64,000 bases of DNA, taken from contig VUYV01000125.1 in the NCBI GenBank assembly GCA_008711295.1, forward strand, positions 2,109,812-2,173,811, given 5' to 3'. Source of the DNA: Anarhynchus alexandrinus (lineage: Eukaryota > Chordata > Aves > Charadriiformes > Charadriidae). Below are positions 25,201-37,300 of this stretch, piece after piece. Numbering within the stretch: the first letter of the stretch is position 1; every line of letters begins with the position of its first letter. The translations under genes and the position numbers were made by a program. Below the pieces are notes generated by a model. It was not told the DNA's origin and did no database searches. It saw only the letters and a program-made list of their open reading frames with translations.

Positions 25201-26244
25201 ACATTTGTTAATTGTTTAATTTGGAGATGTAAATCTTCATAGATCTTTTTACCTAGCTCCTTTCTTTCCACTGAAATGGGATTTTAAATCCGGTTTACTG
25301 TACCTCAGATGGAATTAGTGCAGTTGAAGTCTTCTATTAGTTTCATGAAAAACTTGAAAAACGTGAACGGGTTCAGTGTAGTTTGCAGTCTGAAACTGTC
25401 CCTCCCCTACCATTGCTAGTCAGTAAATTTTGGTGTTTTATTCAAATGACAGTTGGGGAATCAAAAAAAAAATAAATAAAAGAGTGACCTTAAACATAAT
25501 TCTGCTTCTTCATCTGTGGCTGAATTTGGGAGTCAGCTTCACGGAGCATGGTAAATACCGTATTTTCAGAAAGGGCATGCTGCCCCAAGGAGCACGGGCT
25601 GTTGTGCCTGGGTGGCACCTACGCTTTTTGGTGAAACCGCTGAGGTGGGTCCCGTGCTGCTTTCAGACACATCGATTTTAATGTGGGGTGTAGCAGGAAT
25701 TGGTTTTTCCTTGTTTTGTTTTCATGCAAGGTTTTTAAACTTTTTAGCTACAGTATTTTGGAAATCACATAGGACTGTTTTGAAAGGACAGGGCAAATAA
25801 TAGGTAGCAAAGAAAAAAATGCACCAATCTTTTTGTAGTCTTCAGTCTATCAGTGGAAGGTATCTGCTTTTCTTCAAATACTGGGTGATGTTAAATAAAC
25901 AGGGGTATTTGGTTTTCTGCATTTCCATCATTTTTGCCATAAGAGTTTATATAAAGTTTCCCAAATTCTTGATGGTACACAGATGGCTCTGTGCTCTTCG
26001 CTCACACTTTCACCTGCCAGGTTACACCTACAGTGAAATCACTGAGTTGAAGACTATATTCTTACAACTAATTTCCTCCTCTAACTTAAAAAAACCAAAC
26101 AACATAAATTAAATGCACAGAGAATACATTTCATATACTTTCAGGTAGTATAAATAGTGAAAAATAAACGGGCAAATTATTGGAAAAATCTATTCTACCA
26201 GGTGTATTGGCTCGAATAAGGTCTGACTGGGAAATAGGAAATTA
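22261..26244 (+). other. SSBP2 intron, nothing firmly recognised
   Basis: About 4 kb of AT-rich intron with T runs at 22491-22507 and near 23811-23824. Near 24500-24565 the word CTCTACCTAC and relatives recur a few times. A less AT-rich block at 24880-25030 is unexplained. No coding frame has recognisable similarity. Confidence 0.65.
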
Positions 26245-26455
26245 CAGATAAATATAAGGAAAACCTTTTTTACGATGACTGTGGTAAAATGCTGGCACAG
26301 GTTGCCCAGAGAAGTTGTGGTGTCATTTTTTGAGATATTCAGAGCTTGTCTGGACAAGGCCCCTGGTCTCATTGAACTGCCTTTGAGCAGAAGGTTGGAG
26401 TACATGACCTCCAGAGGTCTCTTCCAAACTAGGTTACTTTGTGATACTATGATAA
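26245..26455 (+). mobile_element. Degraded CR1 LINE 3' end, + strand
   Basis: GGCACAGGTTGCCCAGAGAA, then GAGATATTCAGAGCTTGTCT and GGACAAGGCCCC, then GACCTCCAGAGGTCTCTTCC and a terminal TTTGTGATACTATGATAA reproduce the order of the CR1 3' untranslated end. Many substitutions mark an older insertion. The 5' part is missing. Confidence 0.88.
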
Positions 26456-29400
26456 TCTTAAAAAGGGGGTATTTCTTCTCACTGCCAGTAACGCTACTAG
26501 CACTGCAAGCATTGCTGGAATCAAAATTGTACGGATTTTAAGCATAAGAAGAAAATTAACTGAAAGAAACTGAGGACTTGGTTTCAAGCCATGCAGAATT
26601 TGTGGAAGCAAAGGGAAGTAGTTACGATTTTTTTCTTAAAAAAAATAAAGGTGTGAAATCCCTGTAATATAGGCTGAACTTGGTGACATTTTAGCCTAGG
26701 AGAAGATACAACTCGATATTGCATTTCTTTATTTTACTGTGTTTTGTTTACAGGCAGGCTACGGTGGCCTGCTTATAAAGCACATATGAATTAGTGTCGG
26801 TGTATTGCTGGATAGATGCAGCATGGGTACAGGATAAGAGAATCTATAATTTTGATAATGCTTAGGTCAAATGAAATGTTATCTTTGTTGCTGTGTGTAG
26901 CATAAAGAAACGCAGTCCTGAGGAAAGAACCGGTATATCTGTTCTCATTAATCAGTATTTCTGTGTAATACATGAGGATCCATGACTCCGGGTCCTTTGA
27001 GAAAGCTCAAACTTCTCTCATATAAATCTGTCTCCTGAATTCAGGTGACTAAATTGTACTTCCAGTCTGTACTGCAGACATATAGAGAAGGAAAGGGCAT
27101 ATTCTTTCCACATCCCTGGCCGTAATTAATTTTATTTAGATGATTTCCATCTGTGTAACACCTTGAAAGAATTACATTTAGTACTGCATGTTGTCCTGTC
27201 CTCTCGGGCTGCTTCACACTTACCAAACTAATGATTCTGAGCTAATCTGCTGGATTTGAGGGATTTTGCATGATGCGCTTGTCAGAAGAACTCTTGACTG
27301 GGCAGTCACAAGAGTTTGGAGCAATAGATCCTGAAGTGGGCATATGTCCGCAGCTTTGGGATTGTCTGCACAGGAGAGCCACTCAGCAGCAGAATAAATG
27401 GTGTTTCTGATTGGCATCGATCTTTGTTTCCACACAAATTTGTAATTCTTTTACTTTGGAGGAGCTTCTAAAGAAGGAGTTTGGGGAATCGGTGTCTCAG
27501 ACAGCTCTCTCCTGTCCTTTTGTTTGTTAACTTTGAACCACTCCTTCATCTTTTTAACAGTTTATCATCTTACGCATTAAAAACAGTTGGGATAGTAAAA
27601 TTCTACTTCTGAATACTCCACAGCCAGTTATTACCAGTTTTCAATGTAGTGTGTGTTACTAGAAGTAAATTGTAATGTCATATTGAACTGCACATATGAG
27701 CGTGTGTTTTATACAGATGTATTTAATCTTATGTGTAAATTTTAAAATTAATTTGTTTTGGCTATATAAGTGTAAAGGTATGCATCATAAATCACAATTG
27801 GATTAAATTAAAATAGGTACACACAATTCATAAGGTAATGTTTTATGTCAGAATGACAAATCCTAATCAAGATTGCCACAAATATTTGCATTAGTGCTTC
27901 CTGCTGTCATCTGTTTATAATCTCCAGCTCTCCTAAATTAATCCATTTTGGTTACGCTGCTCCTTACCTGTGTTCTACACAGTTACGATTCTTTAGATTC
28001 AGTGTTTTTTGATGTGAAAAATGTAGAAGAATGTTATTATAAAAAACGTCAAAGCCATTTCAGCAACTCAGGATTGCTATTTGTAGAAATCTGAACTTTG
28101 GCAAAGGGCGCCGAAAGTACTGGGATACTTTGGTTTCATTAAAGATTCATCGTTTAAAAAAAACAGCGATGTTCCATCTGCTTAGGTAGCACATTTTAGC
28201 AAAGGTATCAGCATGTTGTGAATCTGTAGGATTGTAACCATGAAACCTTCTCTTGTAATCCTGTAAAAGTACAGCTATTTTCTTGAGTTTGCAGTAGTAG
28301 GATTTTTTAGAGTCCTTGGAAGTATATGTATCTGCCAAGATCTTACATTTAGCTAAAAGCAAAGCTGGAGAATTTTCCCTCTATTTTAAATCCATGGAAA
28401 TTTAGAGGGAGCAGAAGCAGCATCCGAGCGCTCGTTATATGAGCAGCAGTCAGATATTTCTGCTTCTATGCTAAATGTATTAGATCCTGCTTGATTCCCC
28501 TGCTCTGCCGTCTAGCTGGTGAAATCAGGCTGACTAGGTTCACTCCGAGGTCACGTCGGAAAAAAGCTATTTTCCTGTGAGTTACCAGTTTACTATAATC
28601 CTGGCTAATGAGGTTTTGAAGCAGTATGAAAAGAGGAGCAGCTACACTACGCCATTGCCCTGAGCTGAGCTGATGAGTTCGATATGAAATCATTGTGGAT
28701 ATCAGAACATCAAGCCCTAATGGGTTAAAAATATCAGCGGGGACCTGCTTGCTGATGTAATCTTGTAGTCGTTCTCAACGGAAACTATTTCTGCCATATT
28801 TATCTTGAAACAGAATTATAAATCTTCCAAGTAATCATTTATTACAGAAGTAAACCTAATCCTTTGAAAACAGCAGTTGTAAAGAGAATTGCTATAACAC
28901 TGTGTGCGGGAAAGAATGTCACTTGCTGTTGCATGTTCTATTATTTTGGGTGATTCTTATGTTATTGTCATCATACTTTGTCTCTAGATTTGTCCTTCAA
29001 TTTAAAAATGGGGAGTTCACAGATGAGATGGGATTTAGGATTTTTTTTAACCTCATCAGAGGTTGTAACTCTGGAATCAATCGGTCATAAACAGCACAGG
29101 TATAATTAATTTTGACTCCAGGAGACACAGGCTTCACGTACCATGGGAACACATTACACTGCCATTATTATTACAATAATGAGCTTTTAGCTTATTGTCA
29201 CTTTAAATTTTGGCCATGTTGTCCAGCAGTACTAAAAGAAATCATCTGTGTTTAAAAATATTCAGCAGCAGCTGTTGCTCTCTCAGTGTGGAAAAAACCC
29301 ACAAAGCGCCTGGCAAGAAAAGGTTTAGATTCTGGATTTTCTTTTAAAATTTGTTTTATTTTTCAGATGAACTCACAAGAAGGTTTAATTTCAATATGCG

Positions 29401-31149
29401 TGTAAAGTAATGAAATTTTAACTTAATGGTGTAAAGTGCTTTCAAATATTTTTAGCCACTATCAAAGAAAAGCTGTCTAGGAGTAGCGTGAATTAATTTA
29501 ACATAATGTCTTTCCCTAGATTTTGCTGTTCGTGCCTACTACCTCTGCTGGGCTAGCACATAAGTGCCTTCTTCCATGAGATGGATTGAAAAGAAAACGT
29601 TTTGCACCTTGCATTTAAGAAATGTGTCTTTTTGTCCCTCTTTTTGGTCTCTCGACTGGTTTTCCATTTTGTCATACGTTTATTTCTTACCCGTGCTTCC
29701 CAATCCGTCCTTTTTTAAGTTGTACTCCTGCGATGCTGTTCTGTGCAGTCCAATGCTCTGCGTGTCCCACCAGAAATCTTTGCTTTTATTAGAAACCTAA
29801 ATAGCTTACAGTACATTTCTGTAATACGAACACTTTACACTGTTTCAGTCTTCAAAATGAACCTCTTCTGGATGCAGGCAATAGCAATGTGCTGTGAAGG
29901 TGATTAACGTTCTGAGAATTATTTACACCTGGCAATTACCCTTAGTGTAGATCTCCCACCCCATATTTCAGTCTCCTCTTCAGTTCACTTGGCTGTCGCA
30001 CAGTTTGAAAGTAAGCCACTTTGAACATTTGGACAGTTTGAATTGTGATTCAAATAGGTAAAGCCAATAAATATGTAAGATTGTACGGCGCTGATAAAAA
30101 TGCTTCCCCATGGAGCACGAAGATGTAAAAATTCTAAAGACGCTACATTTCTCATGGATGGAGGTTTTAGCATGCGAAAGAGTTTTACGAGGGCAGTAAG
30201 GAACACATCTGCCTGATCACTGGAAACCACAGATAATCAGGCATTGTTAAAATACTGCTGGTATATTTCAGTTGTATTAAAATAGAGGAGACCCCCAAAA
30301 AAGACGCAGAAGTTGCAGTCTAAATAATTTCAGCTCAAGTTAAAAAAAATCATCAAAAATGGCCTGCCATTCATAAACTAGCAGACCGGAAGAGAGCAGA
30401 AACTCCTTGCTGTGAAACAGAAAATGGACTGCCATACTTTATATTATCTTCATGAGTCGCTTGTACTTTCTCGCTCTTCCACCCCGTGTTTTCCTGCACA
30501 TGGGAAACAACATATTAATAACATACTTAGGCATTGGGACATCCAGGCTATAGGGAGCATCACATCTCTGTGCAAAAATACCTGAGCCCTCTCTAAGTGA
30601 CCCAGAGTATCTCGTGATGAGGCCCAGAATCAGCACAAGCTATGACCTGGTCTCACAGGACTTCTGGGGAGATCACCTAAAGACCAGGAATGCTTAGAAT
30701 AGTTTGGAATATTGACAAGAATAATTATTTTTTTTAATTAGAAAAGTCTCAAAGTGCCTAGGTAAGAACAGATGTGAAAAAAGAAGTTTATATAAATCTT
30801 CTACCTCTTCTTCTGGCAGACTAAGAGTCAGGGGAGAGTCCTGGTCTCCACTGCCTTTGTCTTCTAGTATATATGATTAGTTTTCCAATTGCTTTCTCTG
30901 CCCTCTTCAGGCAGTCTAGAGCTTCTGAGGTAGCGCAAGAGCATGGAGCATTTGCAGTAATCCCCCTCCCTCAGCTTGTTCTAAGGAAAGCAGCAATTAG
31001 TGTGTTAATTAATGCACCATGAATGCCTACTGTGTGCAGAGGGAAGTAGGAGTTAAACTTAGTTGCTTCTAAACTGTGGAACAGCAAATGTGATGTGGCT
31101 GTTTTCAAATTAAATACTTCATTTAGAATGCTGAAATGAAAGCGAGGGA
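26456..31149 (+). other. SSBP2 intron, nothing firmly recognised
   Basis: About 4.7 kb of AT-rich intron. A block at about 28480-28760 is of higher complexity and more even composition than its surroundings but has no coding frame or repeat family that I recognise. Other frames are short and overlap. Confidence 0.65.
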
Positions 31150-32545
31150 ATGAAGGGCAACAGCAAAGGCTCTGCAGGTATATCAGCAGCAAAAGGAGGA
31201 CTGGAAAAAGGCAGGAAATTGGGCAGGGGCTCTGATGACAAAGGACATGGAAATGGCCAAGGTACTTAATACATCCTTCACCTTGGACTTCACTGGTGCG
31301 ACCTGACTTCAGGAGTCTCAAGCCCCTGACACCCATGCGAAGGTCTGGAGCAACAAAGCCTTGTCCTTGGTGAAGGAGGATCAGGTTAGGGAACATCAGA
31401 TAAACTAAACATGCAGAAGTCTGAGTGACCTGATGGGATGCACCCACGAACACAGAGTGAGCTAGCCAATGTCACTGCAAGCCTTTTTTTTTTTTTTTTT
31501 TTTATTTTTGAAAGGCCGTGCTGATGAGGGTAGGTTGCTGAGGACTAGAAGAAAGAAAATGCCTCTCATATCTTTGAGAGGAACAGTAAGGAGGATCCAA
31601 GAAACTACCGGCCAGTCAGCCTCGCCTCCATTTCTGGGAAGCTGATGGAGTTGTGTATGCATCTTCATTAACGATCTGGATGATGGGACAGAGTGAACCC
31701 TCAGCAAGTATGTAGATTATACAAAAGCAGTAAGAATGGTTGATACACCAGAAAGTTGTGTTGCCATTCAGAGGAACTTTGACAGGCTGGAGAAAAGGGC
31801 TAACAGGAACCTTGTGAAGATCAACCAAGGGAAATGCAAAGTCCTGATGGTTGAAGAGGAATAACCCCAGGCACCAGTACAGGCTGGGGACCAACCAGCC
31901 GGGAGGCAGCTTTGCAGAAAGGACCTGGGGATCCTGGTGAACACCAAACTGACCATGAGCCATCAGTGTGCCTTGCAGAAGAGGCAGCCAACAGCAGCCA
32001 AGGATGCGCAGCCAGCAGGTTGGGGAAGGTTATCCTCCTTCTCTACTCAGCCCTGGTGAGACACATCTGTGCCCAGTTCTGGATTTCCCAGTACAAGAAG
32101 AGCACTTAATGGAACGAGTGCAGCAAAGGGCTACAAAGATGGTTAAGGGCTTGTAGCATCTGATGTATAAGGAGCGGCCGAGAGCGCTGGGATTGTTCAG
32201 CCTGGAGAAGAGAAAGCTCAAGGGGATCTTGTCCCTGTGTATGAATATCTGATGGGAGGAAAGAAGATGGATCCAGACTCATCTTGGTGCCCAGTGAAAA
32301 GACAAGAGACAAAGAGCACAAACTGAAATACAGAAAATCCCTTGTAAACATAAAAAGACCTCACTGTAAGGGTGATAAGGTAAAAAAGGTTGCCCAGAGG
32401 TGTTGTAGAGTCCATCCATGGAGATATTCAAAACCCACCTGAACATTGACCTGAGCAGCCTACTCTAGGTGACCCTGCTGTGAGCCCCAGCGTTGGACTG
32501 GATAATCTCCAGATGTCCCTTCCAACCTCAATTCTGTGAATTTCT
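31150..32545 (+). mobile_element. CR1 LINE, longest copy, internally deleted, + strand
   Basis: The block runs in CR1 order: a 5' part (TATATCAGCAGCAAAAGGAG; GACCTGATGGGATGCACCC), the reverse-transcriptase region (CTACCGGCCAGTCAGCCTCG at about 31606), a jump at about 31651-31660, then CTTCATTAACGATCTGGATG, GCCATTCAGAGGAACTTTGA, GTTCAGCCTGGAGAAGAGAA and a 3' end CCCTTCCAACCTCAATTCTG. The jump removes what I estimate as several hundred bases of ORF2 compared with the family, including part of the catalytic region. A T-run (31485-31505) interrupts the 5' half, and frameshifts and stops are frequent. The element is dead. It has the same orientation as SSBP2. Confidence 0.95.
31485..31508 (+). repeat. 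Poly-T run inside the CR1 copy
   Basis: An uninterrupted T run of about 20 bases followed by ATTTTTG lies within the CR1 5' half, where the family has ordinary sequence. It is either an expanded microsatellite or the trace of a secondary A-tailed insertion in the minus direction. Confidence 0.9.
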
Positions 32546-34310
32546 GAACTGGCGGGTAGTATTTAGCAGTGACACTTGAAAATGTCCTGTTCCACTTCTG
32601 CAAAGTGGTGAAAGGACTCTCCGTACTCTTCCAGTTTACTAGGGATGGTGTGCTGTGGAAATACAGTTAGCCTGGGACAAAACTGCAACACAGACAAGCT
32701 AGGAAGAAAGTTGGAAACATAGGTGGAGGCAAATGCAGAAGGCAGAAGAATAAATACGAGACAAGAAGTTTCAGCTGTTTAAATAAACCTAAGGGTAGTG
32801 TCAGAGGAATCTTCATGTATCTAATTGCCATCGATACTCCCTTTGGTCCAGATAATTTGCTGCTTTTCTTACTCTAATTCTCTTTTATTCACTGCTTTCA
32901 GTGAGAAATGGCATAAGCTTTCAGTCACTGTTAGTGTTAACTCTGTACAGGTGTTAACTTTGCAGTGCTTGGTATAGAGTTGTCAAAGACAGGGGTATTG
33001 AATATTGTTGAGCAAACAATGATGTTGGCTTTGTTTTGGCAGTAATACAAAATTGATAGATTATTGTATTCCCCAAGAATATATTATGGCTAGGCCTGTA
33101 ATGTGCGTGTAGAAGCTTAAATATCAGCAAGTTGTACACTCTAATCCATGTAATGAGTTCTGCATGCTGATTGTGTTCAGGTCTTGTTATTTATAAAGGA
33201 ATAGATTTTCTATACATGATTAATGGTTTTGCATGCCTCAGATTGTGGCTGCCTAAATTCAGAAAAAAATAAACGAGGTTATCTATCTCTTCCTTTTACA
33301 AAAGGTTGTAGTAATTTATAACTACTACGAAGTCCTGAGTTGGAACAGTGTTTTCCCTAATACTAAGAACTTTAAAGAGTGGATTATCGAAGTTATTTTC
33401 ATAGCTGTTACATAGAAACAGATGAGGGATTGGGGCACGAAGAAAAGAAAAAGATGTAGTTTGTTTAAATATAACTCAAAGAACATCCAATTTGGATGAT
33501 TAGCAACAACAGATACATCATGTTTCGGTAGTTGTAGTGTCGGTGAGTATATCTCAAGTCCTAGGATGGAAATTCCCAAGAGTGAACTTTACAGACTTTA
33601 GAAAAGTCAGTAGAAATATCTAGTAAAATTTTCTCCAGTTCCAGGTTGTTCCAAGACAGGCTTGTGAAACTGCAGACTGTATGAAAAGTCAGATTTTCAT
33701 TTTGTTACCTTTGAAGCATTGTAAACAAGACTGTTAAATAGGATATGCAGGTTACTTGGGTATGATATATCCTACAGTTTAAAATTTTTATTAGTCTCAC
33801 AAAAGTCTGCTATTGACAGTGGACCGTGTCAGGTTTTCATCTTTAAATGTATTTAAAATTATATTTCTGTCCATGTTCTCACAGAGCATCTAAAATGTTA
33901 TTTAAAGTTAATCCATGCCCACAAAGTATGCCATTACATTTACAGCATCATTTGGGGTTTCTTAAAAGTCTGTAGAAAGGGAGGAAATTGTGGAACAGAA
34001 AACCACCATTATGGTTATTAATTTTGATAATTACAGTTATTTCAGAAAAATTTTGTGCAGAGTATCTGTGTCTAGTGAACACCTTCCATAAATTGTTATT
34101 TTTTCTTGCCTTAGAGTAGTTCTTATAATGTGGCACAAGTTTTAAGCTCTTGACACCTAAGTTAGTGGGGGGTTTTGAGTGTCCAAATCCCCAGTGTGTA
34201 GGATGATGTGCTCTTCTCCCTCCTCAGCATAGCTCAGTTTCTCGGACTGCATCGCCTGTGGTGGAAGCCCCCACCTTCACCTCATTCCCAGCCTGTTGAC
34301 TTTGAGATTG
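32546..34310 (+). other. SSBP2 intron, nothing recognised
   Basis: AT-rich unique sequence with only short frames. No repeat family recognised. Confidence 0.65.
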
Positions 34311-34365
34311 AGTTACCAGAAACTGAAGTTCAGAAGAGGTGCCCTGTCAAAATCACAGACAGCAC
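34311..34365 (-). mobile_element. Possible MIR-like SINE relic, minus strand
   Basis: GTTACCAGAAACTGAAGTTC then AGAAGAGGTGCCCTGTCAAAA followed by TCACAGACAGC resembles the reverse complement of the MIR core (GAAACTGAGGCTCAGAGAGG...CAAGGTCACACAGC). The match is short and imperfect. It lies inside a 109-codon frame (34208-34537) that I consider spurious. Confidence 0.4.
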
Positions 34366-37300
34366 GATGCTGTTAGGCCACTTCAAGATGATTTTGAAAG
34401 GAATACACTTAAAAAAAAATCACAGGCTTGAATTGCTAGCTAGATGTGGTATTTTAGACTTTGAGAATGGGGCTCAAATTAATCCCCAGATTAGCAGCAG
34501 CTTCATTGCCATATTTTGGTTATTCATTTCTGGGTAAATAGGTAGTAATGTAACAAAACCACTGTATCACTTTTGGCACCAATTGCCTAAATTGTCATGG
34601 AGAAGCAGAGTGAAATATTCATGTCCTAGGAGGGAGCTTGGATTTTCTTCACAATTGTGCCACCTAGTAACTTTACTTTTGTAAAATAGGTAAAATTCTG
34701 TGTGACCATGGAAACCGAACTACTGTGAACATCAGGTTGATTTCCCCCTTTACATCATTTTGGGCCAAGATGTTCAAACCATTGTGAAAAGGTACAGATG
34801 CAGCACAGATCATCAAAATAAATTACATTCAAATTTAGTAATATATCTGTTGAATAATAAAAAACCAATTTCCAGGGTTGGCTGTCCATATATTTCACAA
34901 TGATTAATAGGTATTTCAGAAACATAAACTGCTGTCTTTTTCATAAATTTGCGAACACAGGCATGTGTTGTCATGATTAATGGATTCACCTGCCAGAAGC
35001 TCCAGGAGGAAGACCTTCAGCAAACACATTTCCAATGCATCAGGTTGTGGTTCCTCAGATAGTCCTCCTACATTTAACTGCATTTTGTGTGATCAAAAGG
35101 CTTTACTAGTCTGTCTCCAGTAAACTCTTCTAAGCTTGCAGCTTAACTTGGGGGGAAAAAATGCTTCTGCCAGTATAATTTATCCAAACTCAAGATAAGT
35201 CGGTGATTCTTCATCAGCAGGATGACCCCTGGGAAGCTTCATAGTGAGTCCTGTGAGGAGCACGCCTGAGGAAAAATTATAAGCACATGGGAGATGAGAG
35301 AGAAGTTCTTGCCAGCCAGCCTTGGGAGGGCAACGGAGGAGGCCTGCTGACTACAGACGGGTTGAAGCCATGCACATGGTAGCCTCGTGGCCAGCCAGCA
35401 GAGAAGCAGCAAAGGGATCAAGAAAGGCAGAGCAAGAACGTGGGCAAGAGAGGGAGAGGGGAGTGTAGGGAGAGTGTAATAGAGGGGAAGTTGGGCAAGA
35501 AGAGTAACGCAGCAGGAGGTGGAGGCAAATGTGTATATTGCTCTGCGAAGTCTTCTGCTCTACTTACCACCCAGCACTTCAGAGACCTGCGAGGCTCTCC
35601 AGTCCCATCACCAGCAGTGCTGCTCTACCAGCAAAAAATTCTGTTGTGAACTTCCCCTTGGAATTTGGCTGCTTTTGTGCGAGGTTTTAGCATTGGGTCA
35701 CGCCATACAGCATTTCACAAAGTCCAGATGTACTTTTTGAGCCTCCTGGTGTCATTAGCTAACATAATCATCAGCAAGTCAGAAAGAATTGAGACTGATG
35801 CCTTAGAGTCTTCTTATGCCTCGCTTCTTATTTTGCCTTCTTCGTTGTTCTGCAGCATGTTTTTATAGCTCTTGTCCTCCTTTGTGGGAGCGGAAAATAC
35901 TGGTCCTTTGGAGGAATATTTTTTAAGATTGTGTCTCTTTCAGTTGGAAGTCAAATAAGCAGATATTTTTCATTTTCACCAAGTTCTTAATATAACGCAT
36001 TGGTGCATGAATATTCTTGAGACAGTCTGTAATTAAAATCTTTGAGAAGCTTCTTTTTATCTATTCAGTAGTCAGGTTGGAATTACTTTTCATTAGCCTG
36101 TTTTTCTGCTTAGCTGTGATTCACCTGGATCCAGAACACTTTCTGACTTTTTTCTTACTGTGCTACAGTGGTGCATTTAGTGTCACATATCTGAGCAAAA
36201 ATAAACCTGAAATAGGATGTCGTGTGCTGTCCAAGAGGTACTCTTTCATTTAATGCAGAAAAATATTAAGAATGAGAATTGGGGCGTAGCTTTTCATTTC
36301 AGTTGACACCCTCCCGCTGAGACTGCACTTGCAGATAGTTGATTATATTGCTATGGGTTGATGTGATCACCACCCTTACCTCTAGTATGAGGTTTTTGCA
36401 CAGCGCTCCTTAAACTGCGAAGAACAACTTTCTTTTTGACTTGGAATTGCAGTATTTGAGCAAGCTTTTGCTGTTTTGAATTTGTTCATCTTCAGCGGTG
36501 TTTGAAAGACCCTAAGGACTTAGCAAGAGTACTGAGTTCTTTGCCAAGTAGATCCTGTGGTGGATGCAAAGGTGGTTCATGTCAGGCTTTAGAGAAATAG
36601 TATTAGAAGGCCAAATTATTTTTGTGATTGCAGTATCCAGAAGGATCTTTATCTCATGATCAGATAAGCAAACCATTTGTTTCTGAGCTAGATTCATAGA
36701 TGTGCTTACTGACTCATTTTGTAATACTGGGCAAAGCAACTAATTCCACGTGTAAAATCAACACAAATCCAGTATTTAGAGATGAGAAAATTTTATGTTT
36801 AAAACACCTCAGTATTTGTGATATCTCTATGAAAACAAATGTGATTTTAATCTAAGTTAGGGTGTTTCTATACATGAGTGTGTGTACAAATAAAGCATTT
36901 AGGTCCAGAAATTATTCAGAATAATGTATCCATTTGAAAGTGCTGGAAAATTGTTCAAAGGCTAGCATGAACACTCAGATTCTTCTCAAAAAACATTGTG
37001 TTTTTCAGTTACTTGGTGTTCTCTGTCTTCTTCTGTGATTTGCCATTCACCTTTATATTTGCTTGAAGATTTTATAACTTCGCAAAACTCATAAAGTATA
37101 CTTCTTAACATTACTTAGTAATTTGTTTAAAAAATTAGGCTGTTTTTACTTGTGTTGAATGGCGGACATGCTCAGCCATGCAGATGTGTGATGTGGCAAA
37201 GATTTAAGTTGTCTCTGCTATTAAGGGAAATATGGATAGTAGTATAATTTGGATCTAGCAAAATGCAGTATACCTTTGGGATAGACTGGTTTCCATGACA

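Noticed and set aside
30971..31963. Minus-strand ORFs of 160 and 115 codons
   Set aside because: They are the antisense of a CR1 element on the + strand.
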